Origin: Sebaldella sp. S0638
Lineage (GTDB): Bacteria; Fusobacteriota; Fusobacteriia; Fusobacteriales; Leptotrichiaceae
NCBI RefSeq assembly: GCF_024158605.1
Contig: NZ_JAMZGM010000010.1
Coordinates: 1-64,000, forward strand
DNA: 64,000 bases
Reading direction: 5' to 3'
In this document: positions 32,278-42,610 of the stretch, piece after piece
Numbering within the stretch: position 1 is the stretch's first letter
Layout of the letters: every line of letters starts with the position of its first letter
Notes under the pieces: model-generated
The model's input: only the letters and a program-made list of their open reading frames with translations
The model's database searches: none
What the model was told of the DNA's origin: nothing
Position numbers and translations under genes: made by a program

Positions 32278-32310
32278 TAAAAAAATACCCCAAATTTTCT
32301 CGGGATATTT
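32278..32310 (-). terminator. Terminator of the DUF1254 gene
   Basis: AATACCCC/GGGATATT stem with a 10-base loop, followed on the minus strand by seven Ts. Confidence 0.75.
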
Positions 32311-32321
32311 ATATAAAATTA

Positions 32322-33803
32322 TTATTTTACTCTCTCTACAGCTGGCGGAAGCCATGTTCCCTGTGCTATTTCAGTTTTTGGCCAGTAAGCACGTAAATAT
32401 ACAGAAAAATCTCCTGTTTTAGGTGCCGGAAGCCAGTTGCTTACCTTATCGCCGGTTGGCTTTTCACTCTGAATATACAGAGTCAAAGAACCGTCTTTAT
32501 TATATTTCAAATCTTTATTCTTTGTTCCTAATGAATATCTGTTAACATCATTTTTTTCAAAAAAGTGATACTGATTATACATTGTTAATGACCAGAATCC
32601 GCTTACCGGCGGCAATTTCCCTTTGGGGAAAGTAATTGTATACTTTTTTGCAGCATTTAAGCGTATACCGTCAGAGTCAAAATCCTGATAAAAATATCTT
32701 GTCTCTGCTGCCTTGTTTACGAAAATATTAGACTTTGCCACTGCTGTTCTTGTTATGTAATCATCTTTGAATTCTGCGCCGTTTGTAATTGTAGTCCAGT
32801 TATAAGGAAGTTTTATTCCGTAATTATGGAACTGAAATAACGGAGTGACTATGTTTTTATCTGCATCCTGAACTGCTTTTGTAAATACTTTTTTTATGTT
32901 CGGATCTTTTTTACCGGCTTCCAATACAGCATTTATTGCTGCATAAAGTGGTTCTTCACCGGGCATAGGCGGTAATTCTTTCATTATGAGAGGAAGCTCA
33001 TCATAAAATTTTTCCGGTATTACCCATTTTGTTTCTTCATCTCCGTTGCTGGCTGTTCCTGTTGGCGACGGTATAGTAGGACTAGTATTTTTCCAGTCTT
33101 TTGTTTTCATTTTCCCGTCATACTGGCTTAAAGGATACATCATGATTTGATTTATCACAGGCTGTACTGCTTTTTTATCTGCCGGATCATCTGTTACAAA
33201 GATACGCGGAATTATAGTTCCCAGATTTGTATCAGAATGAATTACCTGCGTAATTCCCGCAGGAACTTTTCCTTTCCATGCAGGCCCTATAATGAGATAA
33301 AATCCCGGTTTACTCTGATACATTGCACCTACGCTTGATATCTCGTCTGTTCTCTGATTCCCTATCTGATACACCCAGAATCTTCCTTTAAAGTCCGGAA
33401 CCTGTACTACTACTGCATCCTGATCCAAAGAAAATATACCAAAACCATATACGACATCCTGATTCGGACATGCTACCAGACGTTCACCTGCATCTATATA
33501 GTCGGAAAGCATTGAAAGCTGATTCGTCGGAGCTACAGGTACTATTCCTCCCATAAGTCCCGGTTCTTTCAATTCCTTAAATACCTCACGTCTGTTATGA
33601 ATATTTACCATTGGCCAGCCCCAGACATATGAAGCCTGTGCTACTTTTTGTACATATTCATTGGTCATTTTTCCTTTAGGCGGTGTTAAACCTGTTATCT
33701 CGCTGTTTGTATACGCTGCGGACAAAGAAGTCTGCAATACTGTTACAAATAACAAAAGTGTTGTAACTAATCTTTTAAATACAGTTTGCTTAAAATTTTT
33801 CAT
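32322..33803 (-). CDS. DUF1254/DUF1214 domain protein, secreted
   Basis: A signal peptide (hydrophobic residues 12-30) leads a 460-residue mature protein. The DUF1254 domain opens with 'ASYVWGWPMVNIHNRREVF' and contains 'NQDVVYGFGIFSLDQDAVV', and the C-terminal DUF1214 domain contains 'PPVSGFWSLTMYNQYHFF' and closes with the 'YLRAYWPKTEI' element. The family is widespread in Proteobacteria and fusobacteria-like genomes, but its biochemical role is not established. The regular composition and single-gene setting with own terminator suggest a mobile or acquired module. It may belong functionally with the outer membrane channel-like gene at 19.2 kb. Confidence 0.85.
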   Translation of the reverse strand: MKNFKQTVFKRLVTTLLLFVTVLQTSLSAAYTNSEITGLTPPKGKMTNEYVQKVAQASYVWGWPMVNIHNRREVFKELKEPGLMGGIVPVAPTNQLSMLSDYIDAGERLVACPNQDVVYGFGIFSLDQDAVVVQVPDFKGRFWVYQIGNQRTDEISSVGAMYQSKPGFYLIIGPAWKGKVPAGITQVIHSDTNLGTIIPRIFVTDDPADKKAVQPVINQIMMYPLSQYDGKMKTKDWKNTSPTIPSPTGTASNGDEETKWVIPEKFYDELPLIMKELPPMPGEEPLYAAINAVLEAGKKDPNIKKVFTKAVQDADKNIVTPLFQFHNYGIKLPYNWTTITNGAEFKDDYITRTAVAKSNIFVNKAAETRYFYQDFDSDGIRLNAAKKYTITFPKGKLPPVSGFWSLTMYNQYHFFEKNDVNRYSLGTKNKDLKYNKDGSLTLYIQSEKPTGDKVSNWLPAPKTGDFSVYLRAYWPKTEIAQGTWLPPAVERVK

Positions 33804-34047
33804 ATTATGGATTCTCCTTTCAATTTTTGTTTAATTTTGCACTTTATATCAATATGAAACAAACTTATTTTAAATAAAAAGTTTTTTCTGATATAACCAC
33901 CTTTTTTATTCTCAAACATAAAATCAAATTCTTTTTTTCCATAACTTTCTGTATTTTTGATAGTGCTTCATCGAAAATTTACCCTACGATTAATAATACA
34001 CCATCTGATTAAAAATTACAACACATTCTTATTTTTATATTATTTCA

Positions 34048-35952
34048 TTAAAATACTACTTTTGATTCTTCTTCTATTAATTTAAGAAAATCTTCTGCTT
34101 TCATTGTAGCGCTATCCTGTGAACCAAATCTTCTTATATTAACTTCACTGTTAGCCACTTCATTCTTACCTATTATCAGCTGTATTGGTATTTTTTGCTC
34201 TGCATTGGCTTCTCTTATCTTATATCCTATTTTTTCATCTCTTGTATCAAGTTCTGCTCTTATTCCCAGATCCTGTAATTTCTTGAACAGGTCAGATGCA
34301 TATTCTACCTGCTCTTCGGAAATAGTCAGTATGCTTACCTGCACAGGTGCAAGCCATACCGGAAATGCTCCTGCATAATGCTCTATCAGTATTCCCATGA
34401 ATCTTTCTATACTTCCGTACATTGCTCTATGAATCATTACCGGCTGGTGTTTTTCACCGTCAGACCCGATATAACTCATATTAAATCTCAGGGGAAGGTT
34501 AAAATCAAGCTGTATAGTTCCGCACTGCCATATTCTTCCTATTGAGTCCTTCATTTTGAAATCTATCTTCGGCCCGTAAAATGCTCCGTCTCCGGGATTC
34601 AGCTTATAGTCTATCCCCATTCTCACAAGTGCGTTAGTCAGGTCTCTTTCTGCTATATCCCATATTTCGTCAGAGCCTATAGCTTTGTCAGGTTTAGTAG
34701 ATAATTCTATATTATATTCAAAACCAAATAATTTATAAAATCTGTCATATAAGTTTATAATTTCTATTATCTGATCCTCTATCTGATCCTCTGTACAAAA
34801 TACATGGGCATCATCCTGTGTAAATGCTCTTACTCTCATAAGCCCATGAAGCGCACCGCTGAACTCATGTCTGTGTACAAGTCCCATTTCCCCGTATTTC
34901 AGCGGGAAATTTTTATATGAATGAAGATTATTCTTATAAGCAAGTATAGATCCCGGACAGTTCATAGGTTTTATCGCATATTCTTTCTCGTCTATTTCCG
35001 AAGTATACATATTTTCTCTGTAATTAAACCAGTGTCCTGAAATCTCCCAAAGCTCTTTATCAAGCATAACAGGTGTCTTTATCTCTTTATAGCCTGCTTT
35101 TTTATGCTCTCTTCTCCAGATTTCCTGTAATTTATTTATTACTTCCATTCCCTTTGGCATAAAAAACGGAAATCCCGGTCCATGCTCATCAAGAAAGAAA
35201 AGGTTCATTTGTTTCCCCAGTTTTCTGTGATCTCTTTTTTCAGCTTCTTCCATCATTATCAGATAGTCTTCAAGCTCTTTTTTAGTAGGAAATGCCACTC
35301 CGTATATTCTTTGAAGCATTTTTTTATTAGAGTCTCCACGCCAGTAAGCTCCCGCTGTGGACATTAGTTTAAAAGCTTTCAGATAACCAGTTGACGGAAG
35401 GTGAGTACCACGGCATAAGTCTTTAAACTCGCCTATTGTATAGATACTTACTCTTTCTGCCCCAAGATCATCTATAATTTCTATTTTATAGTCTTCTTTC
35501 ATTTCCAGAAACATCTTTTTGGCTTCTGTGGAAGTCATTTCCGATCTCTCGAATTTATAGTTTTCTTTTACTATCTTCTTCATTTCGTCTTCTATTTTTG
35601 CCAGATCATCTTCTGTAAAAGGATTTTCAGGATCAAAGTCGTAGAAAAACCCGTTTTCTATAACAGGTCCTATTGTTACCTTTGTTCCCGGAAATAATCT
35701 CTGCACTGCCTGTGCCATAACATGTGCTGCACTATGTCTTAATATTTCTGTACCTTTTTCTGAATCTATAGTTATTAACTCTACTTTTGCAGATTTATCT
35801 AATATATATGAGCCGTCCACCTGTACATTATCTACAAGTGCCCCTACTGTTGCTTTTCCAAGGCTTGAACCTATACTTTTTGCAAATTCCAAAACTGAAA
35901 CCGGATTTTCAAGAGTTCTTACACTGCTGTCCGGTAATATTATCTCTATCAT
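34048..35952 (-). CDS. thrS: Threonyl-tRNA synthetase
   Basis: Charges tRNA-Thr. Domains in order: TGS (residues 1-60), the editing/SAD domain with 'HSAAHVMAQA' near 74 and 'CRGTHL' near 182, the class II catalytic core with 'FRNL'-equivalent 'RYENMY'-type region and motif 2 and 3 around residues 355-515, and the anticodon-binding domain (about 535-634). The 634 residues are standard. It starts 17 bases after lptD on the same strand, so the two are probably cotranscribed. No T-box leader was seen. Confidence 0.96.
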   Translation of the reverse strand: MIEIILPDSSVRTLENPVSVLEFAKSIGSSLGKATVGALVDNVQVDGSYILDKSAKVELITIDSEKGTEILRHSAAHVMAQAVQRLFPGTKVTIGPVIENGFFYDFDPENPFTEDDLAKIEDEMKKIVKENYKFERSEMTSTEAKKMFLEMKEDYKIEIIDDLGAERVSIYTIGEFKDLCRGTHLPSTGYLKAFKLMSTAGAYWRGDSNKKMLQRIYGVAFPTKKELEDYLIMMEEAEKRDHRKLGKQMNLFFLDEHGPGFPFFMPKGMEVINKLQEIWRREHKKAGYKEIKTPVMLDKELWEISGHWFNYRENMYTSEIDEKEYAIKPMNCPGSILAYKNNLHSYKNFPLKYGEMGLVHRHEFSGALHGLMRVRAFTQDDAHVFCTEDQIEDQIIEIINLYDRFYKLFGFEYNIELSTKPDKAIGSDEIWDIAERDLTNALVRMGIDYKLNPGDGAFYGPKIDFKMKDSIGRIWQCGTIQLDFNLPLRFNMSYIGSDGEKHQPVMIHRAMYGSIERFMGILIEHYAGAFPVWLAPVQVSILTISEEQVEYASDLFKKLQDLGIRAELDTRDEKIGYKIREANAEQKIPIQLIIGKNEVANSEVNIRRFGSQDSATMKAEDFLKLIEEESKVVF

Positions 35953-35969
35953 TTTTTCTCCTTTCGATA

Positions 35970-38900
35970 TTAAAGTCCTGCTCCAAATGATGATGTTCCT
36001 CCGCTGTATTCATACTGTAAATTTTTATCAGGAAAATTAGTTACCCCGAATTTCAGAGTGACTACATTATAGTATCCTAAACCTTTATCTTTCGGCTTAT
36101 CCCACTGTCTTCCCACTCCTATTTCCCATTCCAGATTCTCAAATCTGTGTGATAAAGTAACCAGATTTAATGTCGGCTTATTTACTCTTTTTGCTGCTGA
36201 TGAACTTTCATATTCTTCCGGCTCATCTGATTTTGGTGCCCCGTCCTGTGTATAGTTTAATTTATAACCTATCCACCACGGATTATCAGGATCTTTACTA
36301 AACATATATTTTGTTTCAAACTCGTGCTGTCTGAAGTTATACGAAGAGAATCTCATCGGATCATCTCTTTGGTCTACATCAGGTCTTTCCATATTATACT
36401 TGTATCTGAAATAAAATTTTTCCAGATATCCCACTTCTGCCTTAAACACAATGTCTGTAATCGAGTCAAAGTACCCGTTGGCTGAAGTGTTATCGTGAAA
36501 ATACTGTGAGTCGTTTTCCAGCTCTACACCAAACTCAAAGTATCTTTTATTTTTTCTTTGTGCCTGTAAAATTCTGTCTAGATTATTCAAGTTATACTTA
36601 TCCTGTTTTTCACGTGCATCACTTACAACTGTATCGTATATTGCTTCTTCCTCACGTGAAACAAACAGTTCGTTGCTCTGATATCTGTTAAATAAATCAT
36701 CGCTTGTAAGTCCCGTTGTCTGTAAATCTGTATTTCTCGTCTGTATTACTGATGCTTTATCATTCTCATATCTGTATACAAAGATAATTCTGTTTCCTGC
36801 TCTTTTATCCACATACGTATCATCAGTATAGATCGTCGGCGTATTATTAGGATCTCTGTATTTATCCTTCCCGAATTCAAATGCTACCCTGAAAAAATGA
36901 TTTGATTCAAAAGGTTTCTCTTTCATTCTCGAAGTATCATACACAAAACCTACTCTGTGTCTGTTGCTGTCCAGTTTCAGATCCATCTGGCTTCCGAAAA
37001 CATCGTGGATATTATCTTTTATATTGGCATATTCAAATCCCCACTCGTTATAATTTACTCCAAATACTCTTTCTCTGTTCAGCTCTTTCACAGCGTTTGG
37101 ATCCCAGCCTGCCCATGTGTCGTTTGAGTAGTTTTTATACTGATATTCCTTGTACTTATATTGTACATTATTGTCTTTTTCCGTTTTAAATCCATATATT
37201 ATATTTCTGTTTGTTGTTTCTTCATATTTAAAATCCTCGTAAGGATAGTAATTATTTTTTGAAAAATCAAAACTTATATATCTTTTATCCGCTATACCCA
37301 GTTTTATGTAATTTCTGGTAAAATCCTGCTTTGTCCAGTTGTCTCTCCAGTGTTTATCCATTTGTTTTGTAAAATTATAGTTTAAGTTTACATTCCCGAG
37401 ATACACGTTGAAATCATCATTAAATCTGAAAATATTCGCAGGTGTATTAATTATGTCATTATCACCGTACATCGCATTATGCGCATCAGTAAGCTGGAAA
37501 AACAAAGGCATATTGTTCGTTATTTTTAAATCATATTTATTATCGGAAAATCTGGTATTATCGTATAATGTAGTAAAAAGTCCGAAATCAAATTTATTAA
37601 CCTGTACTGTAGGTTTTTGTGTTATAGCAGCTCCTGTAGAATCTGTAAGTACCTTATACCCGGTTTTTGAGTCAGGATCTTCTATTTTTCTTCTGTCCTC
37701 GTCAAATACAGGAACAGGTGTACTGTCGTATATTCTGCTGTCCATTTCATATCCGAAACTAAAATATGAATTTGGAATCGGAAGATTTATCTTATCATTT
37801 CCAAGTCTTATTGTAGCACCCTGATATTTTTCATAAATAATGTCTCTTACTCTTCTTATGTCTTCACCATCGTCATACAGCTTATAAATTCTGCTGTAAT
37901 CATCCACACCGGGCTGTGTTATATAATTTCTGTAATTCGGGTTATCCGTGGTGTAATCGTACTCATAAGTTTTCTTTTTTATCTCTGATCTGTATATCTG
38001 TCCTCCTACATACAGATTATCCGTCAGATTATTAAATGTATCTTTTCTTTTGTAACCGAAAAAGTCATTTTCTTTCAGCGGATAATAATTTCCAAGAGTA
38101 ACATCATATGTTTTATTATAGTCATATGCTGTTGTTGCTAAAATTCTGTCTGTATAGGTATCAATTGTGTTCGGATCTCCGTAAGCTCTCTGTCTGAGTC
38201 CAAAAATCGGCTGATATTCATCCTGATCAGTCTTACTGTAGGTCAGCTTTATCTTGGGACTTTTTAGATTTATGCTGTATTCATCTGCATTTTTATATGA
38301 ATGAGTATCTCCTATATACCCGGGATTCAGATCTATAAATCTTTCCTTATGCAGGTATAATCCCAGACCGTTATCTTCCTGCTTATAGGTCATTCTTTTG
38401 AAAAGATCCACATCTGTTTTTCTGGGGTCTATATCATCATTCTCTGCTATGTCGTCATTTATTGCTGTTAAAGCTTTCAGAGCATCCATATTCTGGGTCC
38501 AGTAATAGTCCAGATTGAATTCCCCTGACTTCCCTATTTCCTGATCTATTTTAAAATCATAAGTTCCTATATATTTATACTGCTGTTTAAATGACATATA
38601 GTTGTCATCAAGACTTTTTCCGTTTATCGTATACATCTGATTCGTGGTCAGGTTTCTGTAGTTCAGATCCCATACTCCGTACCCCAGCTCATAAAACTTT
38701 CTGTCCTCTGCATTGGGATTTTTCGGTATACTTATAAAATTATGCGACCATGATACATTCCACTCATCTTCATTACCGCTTACCGGCATTACAAATCTCT
38801 TTACGAAAAGGTTTCCCTTATTATTCGGGCTTAATTCGTAATCATTTGAAAATCTAAGTGCCAGTATTTCTTTTGTACTTAATTCAAAATCTACAAATCC

Positions 38901-39554
38901 TTGTAAAAGCTTCCCTTTGTCATAGTCGAATCCCTGAATTACAAAAAGACCTCTGTCAGAATCCCCTCCAACATATGGAAACAGAGTGGCTCTTTGTGTT
39001 TCAGGCTTCAGAGATGTCACATAATAAGGTATGCTTACTATGTCTTTTCCTTTCACATTCAGTGAAACTCCGTGAGCTTCCAGTTTTTTATTTGGAAATA
39101 TAACCAGTTTTTTGGCATTCATTTTATAAGACGGATTGTTATAAGGGCTGGTAGTGAACCATGAATTTTTTATGGTAAACTTTTCCGAACCTTCGCTTAT
39201 AGTCTCTTCTCCACCAAAAATTATTCCTTCTTCAGTAACACTTTTCGAATCTATGATTCTTGCATTTTTAGAGTCTAAATCAAAAATGACCTCTTTAGCG
39301 AGTATCTGACTTGTCCCCTGTGTGTACATAACATTTCCGTATGCAACTATAAGATTCTTATTTTCGAGCTTTTTCATATTATCGGCTCTTATTGTCATGT
39401 CCCCGTATTTAAGGATAATTCCTCCAGATGCTATCATGGATTCATTCTCTATATTTATAATCGATTTTTCTGTTTCTACCTGTATGACTATCTCTTCCGA
39501 GAATAAACTAACCGCCAAAAGAAAAAACGCTAATATTTTATACCTAAGTTTCAT
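35970..39554 (-). CDS. lptD: LPS-assembly outer membrane protein LptD (very large)
   Basis: LptD with LptE inserts lipopolysaccharide into the outer membrane. ATG 39554 follows AGGATAGG and gives a signal peptide ending near SLFS. The N-terminal OstA/jellyroll domain (about residues 20-200) contains 'ADNMKKLENKNLIVAYGN', and the remainder is a long beta barrel, ending in strands with terminal aromatic residues. The protein is about 1194 residues against roughly 780 for E. coli, the extra length lying in long extracellular loops rich in Asp, Asn, Tyr and Lys. The pair of conserved cysteines of enterobacterial LptD is not evident. With RfaE2 it implies lipopolysaccharide. Confidence 0.85.
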   Translation of the reverse strand: MKLRYKILAFFLLAVSLFSEEIVIQVETEKSIINIENESMIASGGIILKYGDMTIRADNMKKLENKNLIVAYGNVMYTQGTSQILAKEVIFDLDSKNARIIDSKSVTEEGIIFGGEETISEGSEKFTIKNSWFTTSPYNNPSYKMNAKKLVIFPNKKLEAHGVSLNVKGKDIVSIPYYVTSLKPETQRATLFPYVGGDSDRGLFVIQGFDYDKGKLLQGFVDFELSTKEILALRFSNDYELSPNNKGNLFVKRFVMPVSGNEDEWNVSWSHNFISIPKNPNAEDRKFYELGYGVWDLNYRNLTTNQMYTINGKSLDDNYMSFKQQYKYIGTYDFKIDQEIGKSGEFNLDYYWTQNMDALKALTAINDDIAENDDIDPRKTDVDLFKRMTYKQEDNGLGLYLHKERFIDLNPGYIGDTHSYKNADEYSINLKSPKIKLTYSKTDQDEYQPIFGLRQRAYGDPNTIDTYTDRILATTAYDYNKTYDVTLGNYYPLKENDFFGYKRKDTFNNLTDNLYVGGQIYRSEIKKKTYEYDYTTDNPNYRNYITQPGVDDYSRIYKLYDDGEDIRRVRDIIYEKYQGATIRLGNDKINLPIPNSYFSFGYEMDSRIYDSTPVPVFDEDRRKIEDPDSKTGYKVLTDSTGAAITQKPTVQVNKFDFGLFTTLYDNTRFSDNKYDLKITNNMPLFFQLTDAHNAMYGDNDIINTPANIFRFNDDFNVYLGNVNLNYNFTKQMDKHWRDNWTKQDFTRNYIKLGIADKRYISFDFSKNNYYPYEDFKYEETTNRNIIYGFKTEKDNNVQYKYKEYQYKNYSNDTWAGWDPNAVKELNRERVFGVNYNEWGFEYANIKDNIHDVFGSQMDLKLDSNRHRVGFVYDTSRMKEKPFESNHFFRVAFEFGKDKYRDPNNTPTIYTDDTYVDKRAGNRIIFVYRYENDKASVIQTRNTDLQTTGLTSDDLFNRYQSNELFVSREEEAIYDTVVSDAREKQDKYNLNNLDRILQAQRKNKRYFEFGVELENDSQYFHDNTSANGYFDSITDIVFKAEVGYLEKFYFRYKYNMERPDVDQRDDPMRFSSYNFRQHEFETKYMFSKDPDNPWWIGYKLNYTQDGAPKSDEPEEYESSSAAKRVNKPTLNLVTLSHRFENLEWEIGVGRQWDKPKDKGLGYYNVVTLKFGVTNFPDKNLQYEYSGGTSSFGAGL

Positions 39555-39727
39555 ATACCTATCCTTATCTAACATGTATAATATTTTTTCCAAATTATAT
39601 CACATTTATTTGCATTTTAATAGTTTCTCTTTACAGTTTTTTTATATATGTATATATTAAATATATTTTATTTTTCTCTTTTTATGGAATATAATACTTT
39701 TTGAAAATAATCCGGGAGGTAAATTTA

Positions 39728-40939
39728 ATGAATGCAAAAAAACTTATTCTTGGTATACAGCATGTACTGGCTATGTTCGGTGCAACTGTACTTGTTCCGT
39801 TTCTCACAGGTCTTAATCCGTCGCTTGCCCTGCTGGCAGCAGGTATAGGGACTCTGATCTTCCACTTTGTAAGTAAAAAAATAGTACCTGTATTTCTTGG
39901 TTCCAGCTTTGCTTTTATCGGTGCTCTTACGCTTGTGCTGAAACAGGATGGTATAGGTGCCGTAAAAGGCGGCGTTATATGTGCGGGCTTTGTCTATGTT
40001 TTTATGAGTATTATAATCAAAGTATTCGGCGTAGAAAAGGTAAAATCATTTTTCCCGCCTATAATAACAGGCCCTATAATTATGGTTATAGGTCTCAGAA
40101 TGAGTCCTGTGGCACTTTCCATGTCAGGGTATTCAAACGGCAAATTCGAAATCAGAAGTCTTATCATAGCATTATCAGTACTTATTACAATGATAGTAGT
40201 ATCAATACTCGGAAAATCATTTTTCAAACTGGTTCCTATACTTATCTCGGTTATTGTGGGATATTTGGTTTCCATGTCATTTGGAATAATAGATTTTTCA
40301 CCTATCCATGCTGCGAACTGGATCGGCTTTTCAAAAGAAGCATTCAGTGATCTTTCCACTATGCCTGTATTTAAGCTCAGCTCGATAATAGCTATAGCTC
40401 CTATTGCATTCGTAGTATTTATAGAGCATATCGGCGATATTACCACAAACGGCGCAGTTGTAGGAAAAGATTTTTTCAAAAATCCCGGAATCCACAGAAC
40501 TATGCTTGGAGACGGACTGGCAACAATTGCTGCCGGACTTCTCGGAGGCCCAGCTAACACCACATACGGTGAAAATACCGGAGTTCTTGCAGTAACAAAG
40601 GTTTATGACCCTTCGATACTAAGAATCGCCGCATGTTATTCCATATTTTTAAGTATAATGGGCAAATTCGGAGCTGTGCTTCAGACTGTACCCCAGCCTG
40701 TTATGGGCGGTGTCTCTATTATTCTTTTCGGTATGATAGCTTCGATAGGTGTCCGTACTCTTATTGACGCCAATCTGGATTTCGGACATTCGAGAAACCT
40801 TATTTTATCATCACTTATTCTGGTTTTAGGAATTTCTATTGATAATATAGTTGTCTGGAATACGGTTTCCGTTTCAGGACTGGCTGTCTCTGCCTTCTTC
40901 GGAGTAATTCTGAATAAGCTTCTTCCGGCAGATATCTAA
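39728..40939 (+). CDS. uraA: Uracil/xanthine permease (NCS2 family)
   Basis: A nucleobase:H+ symporter of the inner membrane. ATG 39728 has GGGAGG nine bases upstream, giving 403 residues; nine upstream codons also stay open. About twelve or more hydrophobic segments are visible. Diagnostic stretches are 'ILGIQHVLAMFGATVLVP' at the start, 'VFLGSSFAFIGAL' near residue 57 and 'GGPANTTYGENTGVLAVTK' near 270. It fits UraA of the uracil-type subfamily. It is divergent from lptD and separate from upp. A long hairpin terminator follows. Confidence 0.92.
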   Translation: MNAKKLILGIQHVLAMFGATVLVPFLTGLNPSLALLAAGIGTLIFHFVSKKIVPVFLGSSFAFIGALTLVLKQDGIGAVKGGVICAGFVYVFMSIIIKVFGVEKVKSFFPPIITGPIIMVIGLRMSPVALSMSGYSNGKFEIRSLIIALSVLITMIVVSILGKSFFKLVPILISVIVGYLVSMSFGIIDFSPIHAANWIGFSKEAFSDLSTMPVFKLSSIIAIAPIAFVVFIEHIGDITTNGAVVGKDFFKNPGIHRTMLGDGLATIAAGLLGGPANTTYGENTGVLAVTKVYDPSILRIAACYSIFLSIMGKFGAVLQTVPQPVMGGVSIILFGMIASIGVRTLIDANLDFGHSRNLILSSLILVLGISIDNIVVWNTVSVSGLAVSAFFGVILNKLLPADI

Positions 40940-40955
40940 AATAAAATCCGGCATT

Positions 40956-41017
40956 AAAAATCTCCCTGTTAGAAACAGCCTTTTATTACGGCTCTTTTTA
41001 AAGGGAGATTTTTTTAT
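40956..41017. terminator. Bidirectional terminator between uraA and the GyrI-like gene
   Basis: A long stem (AAAAATCTCCCT with AGGGAGATTTTT) enclosing an inner AACAGCC/GGCTC element, ending in T runs on both strands. Confidence 0.8.
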
Positions 41018-41027
41018 TATAAAATTT

Positions 41028-41651
41028 TTATTTTTCAACAAAATATCTAAGTACAGTCTTTAATTTTTCCTGTGCTGTTCTTTCAGGATTTGATATGTAT
41101 ATTTCTTTGTGTGCTTTGCTTCTTATCTTTAGTCCGTTTTCCAGACAAAAATCCTTCATTTTTTCAAAACTCGCAGTTTCGCTGTCATAAGAACCAGTAT
41201 GCATCATCTGTACAGCCTGACCATCTTCTATCTCTTCAAACTTTACTTTTTCAACATGTTCAGCTGTTTTTTTCTTTTTCAAAATCTCAGCTGCTGTTTT
41301 TATAACTTGTTCATTTACAAATTCCGGCTGCCTGATCATTATTTTATAAACCAGTTTACTTTTATCCAGCTTTGTTTCATTGGAGTGACTGCCTTTGGCC
41401 AGATCCCATATTCCCTCAAGAGGATATACCGCATAATCAAAATACCCGTCTGGTGTTATTCCCCTTTTGGGAAGCATTTTCAATGTATAAGACAATGAAA
41501 AAAGTGTGCCTGCCAGTTCTGAAAAAAGACTTTCATTGGGATTTCCGCTCCCTTCCAGTGTCAGATACTGAAATTTTTCTATAAATATCAGCTCCGGCTG
41601 TCCTTTTGGCAGATAGATTCCTTTTTCCTGCTTTTTCCAATCATATTTCAT
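41028..41651 (-). CDS. GyrI-like small-molecule-binding protein
   Basis: ATG 41651 has GAGGTG upstream; the frame extends seven codons further. The 207-residue product consists of a GyrI-like domain in the C-terminal half (including 'EIEDGQAVQMMHTGSYDSETASFEKM', cited here by its opening and closing) with an N-terminal segment of similar type. Single GyrI-like proteins lacking a DNA-binding domain are common and may bind lipophilic ligands. No DNA-binding helix-turn-helix is visible. Neighbouring genes give no clue to the ligand. Confidence 0.8.
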   Translation of the reverse strand: MKYDWKKQEKGIYLPKGQPELIFIEKFQYLTLEGSGNPNESLFSELAGTLFSLSYTLKMLPKRGITPDGYFDYAVYPLEGIWDLAKGSHSNETKLDKSKLVYKIMIRQPEFVNEQVIKTAAEILKKKKTAEHVEKVKFEEIEDGQAVQMMHTGSYDSETASFEKMKDFCLENGLKIRSKAHKEIYISNPERTAQEKLKTVLRYFVEK

Positions 41652-41772
41652 AATATCACACCTCTTTGTCATTTCAGTTTATTTATATTTTATCTTCTCT
41701 ATGATGACAACACTGTGTCATATTAATAAATACCCTGAAAGCTAAAAATATGCCTGTCAAACCATTTTCCCG

Positions 41773-42486
41773 TTACTTCTTTACAAAGACAAGGCTGTTC
41801 TCTTCTGAAAGCTTCTTATCGAATTTATACCCTCCAAAACTAATTTCTTTTATTTTTTCTTTTTTAGATATTTTTTGTGTGATTATATGTCTTGCCATTT
41901 CACCTCTTGCTTTTTTGGAATTCGTACTTATCTGAACCGGCTTTCCGTTTTTCATATCAAAAAATTCTATATCTGTAAGCGGTTTTTTTATCATTTTTGA
42001 AAATTCCTTTGAAGCCAGATTTATTATTAAGTCCTCTTTTTCAAAATAATTGCCTATGCTGTTTTTCCAATATTCATAAAGTGATTTTTTATCCAGAACA
42101 GACATAGTCATATCCAGTCTGTAAGGGCGAATTCCTGTAAGAGGCGTCAATACACCGTATAAAGCTGACAGAATCACCATTGTATTTTCCATATATTCAA
42201 TTTCTTTTTTTGAAAAACTTTCTGTATCCAGTGCCTTGAATGCAACACCTGTATAGCTCGCCGCTGCATGGCCGGATTCATTCCCGTAAAAATTATGATA
42301 ACTGTCCAGTATCTCTTCTGTAAGCTTGTCACTCGTTTTCATTATTCTTTTTATGTCCTCTTTTTTCAGATTTTTCAGAATATTTACAAGATTGTCCGTT
42401 TCTTTTTTATACATTATATCTTTTAGCCCAAAACCATTTATTTTCCTGATTTTCTGTGTTTTACTAGGGGATAATATTATCTTCAC
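41773..42486 (-). CDS. yaaA: Peroxide stress protein YaaA
   Basis: The DUF328/YaaA family binds DNA and limits free iron during peroxide stress. Recognisable are the opening 'MKIILSPSKTQK', 'GHAAASYTGVAFKALD' near residue 70, 'LSALYGVLTPLTGIRPYRLDM' near 108 and 'KKARGEMARHII' near 192. The 237 residues are complete. The upstream region contains the two predicted small RNAs read in the opposite direction. Confidence 0.93.
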   Translation of the reverse strand: MKIILSPSKTQKIRKINGFGLKDIMYKKETDNLVNILKNLKKEDIKRIMKTSDKLTEEILDSYHNFYGNESGHAAASYTGVAFKALDTESFSKKEIEYMENTMVILSALYGVLTPLTGIRPYRLDMTMSVLDKKSLYEYWKNSIGNYFEKEDLIINLASKEFSKMIKKPLTDIEFFDMKNGKPVQISTNSKKARGEMARHIITQKISKKEKIKEISFGGYKFDKKLSEENSLVFVKK

Positions 42487-42578
42487 GCTTCACCTCTTTT
42501 TTCTGTTCTCTTTCTGTATATTCTACTACAAATTCAGTTTTTCTTGAAGTATATTTTCATTTGAATGTTCATATTTAA

Positions 42579-42607
42579 TTGACATCAAACATAAAGATGA
42601 ATATAAG
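42579..42607 (+). promoter_or_regulatory. Near-consensus promoter of the first predicted sRNA
   Basis: TTGACA (42579-42584) and TATAAG (42602-42607) with a 17-base spacer, pointing rightwards into a region with no coding frame on that strand. Confidence 0.65.
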
Positions 42608-42610
42608 AAC

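Noticed and set aside
39994-40563. 189-codon frame opposite uraA
   Set aside because: It is an antisense shadow of the permease gene without own signals.
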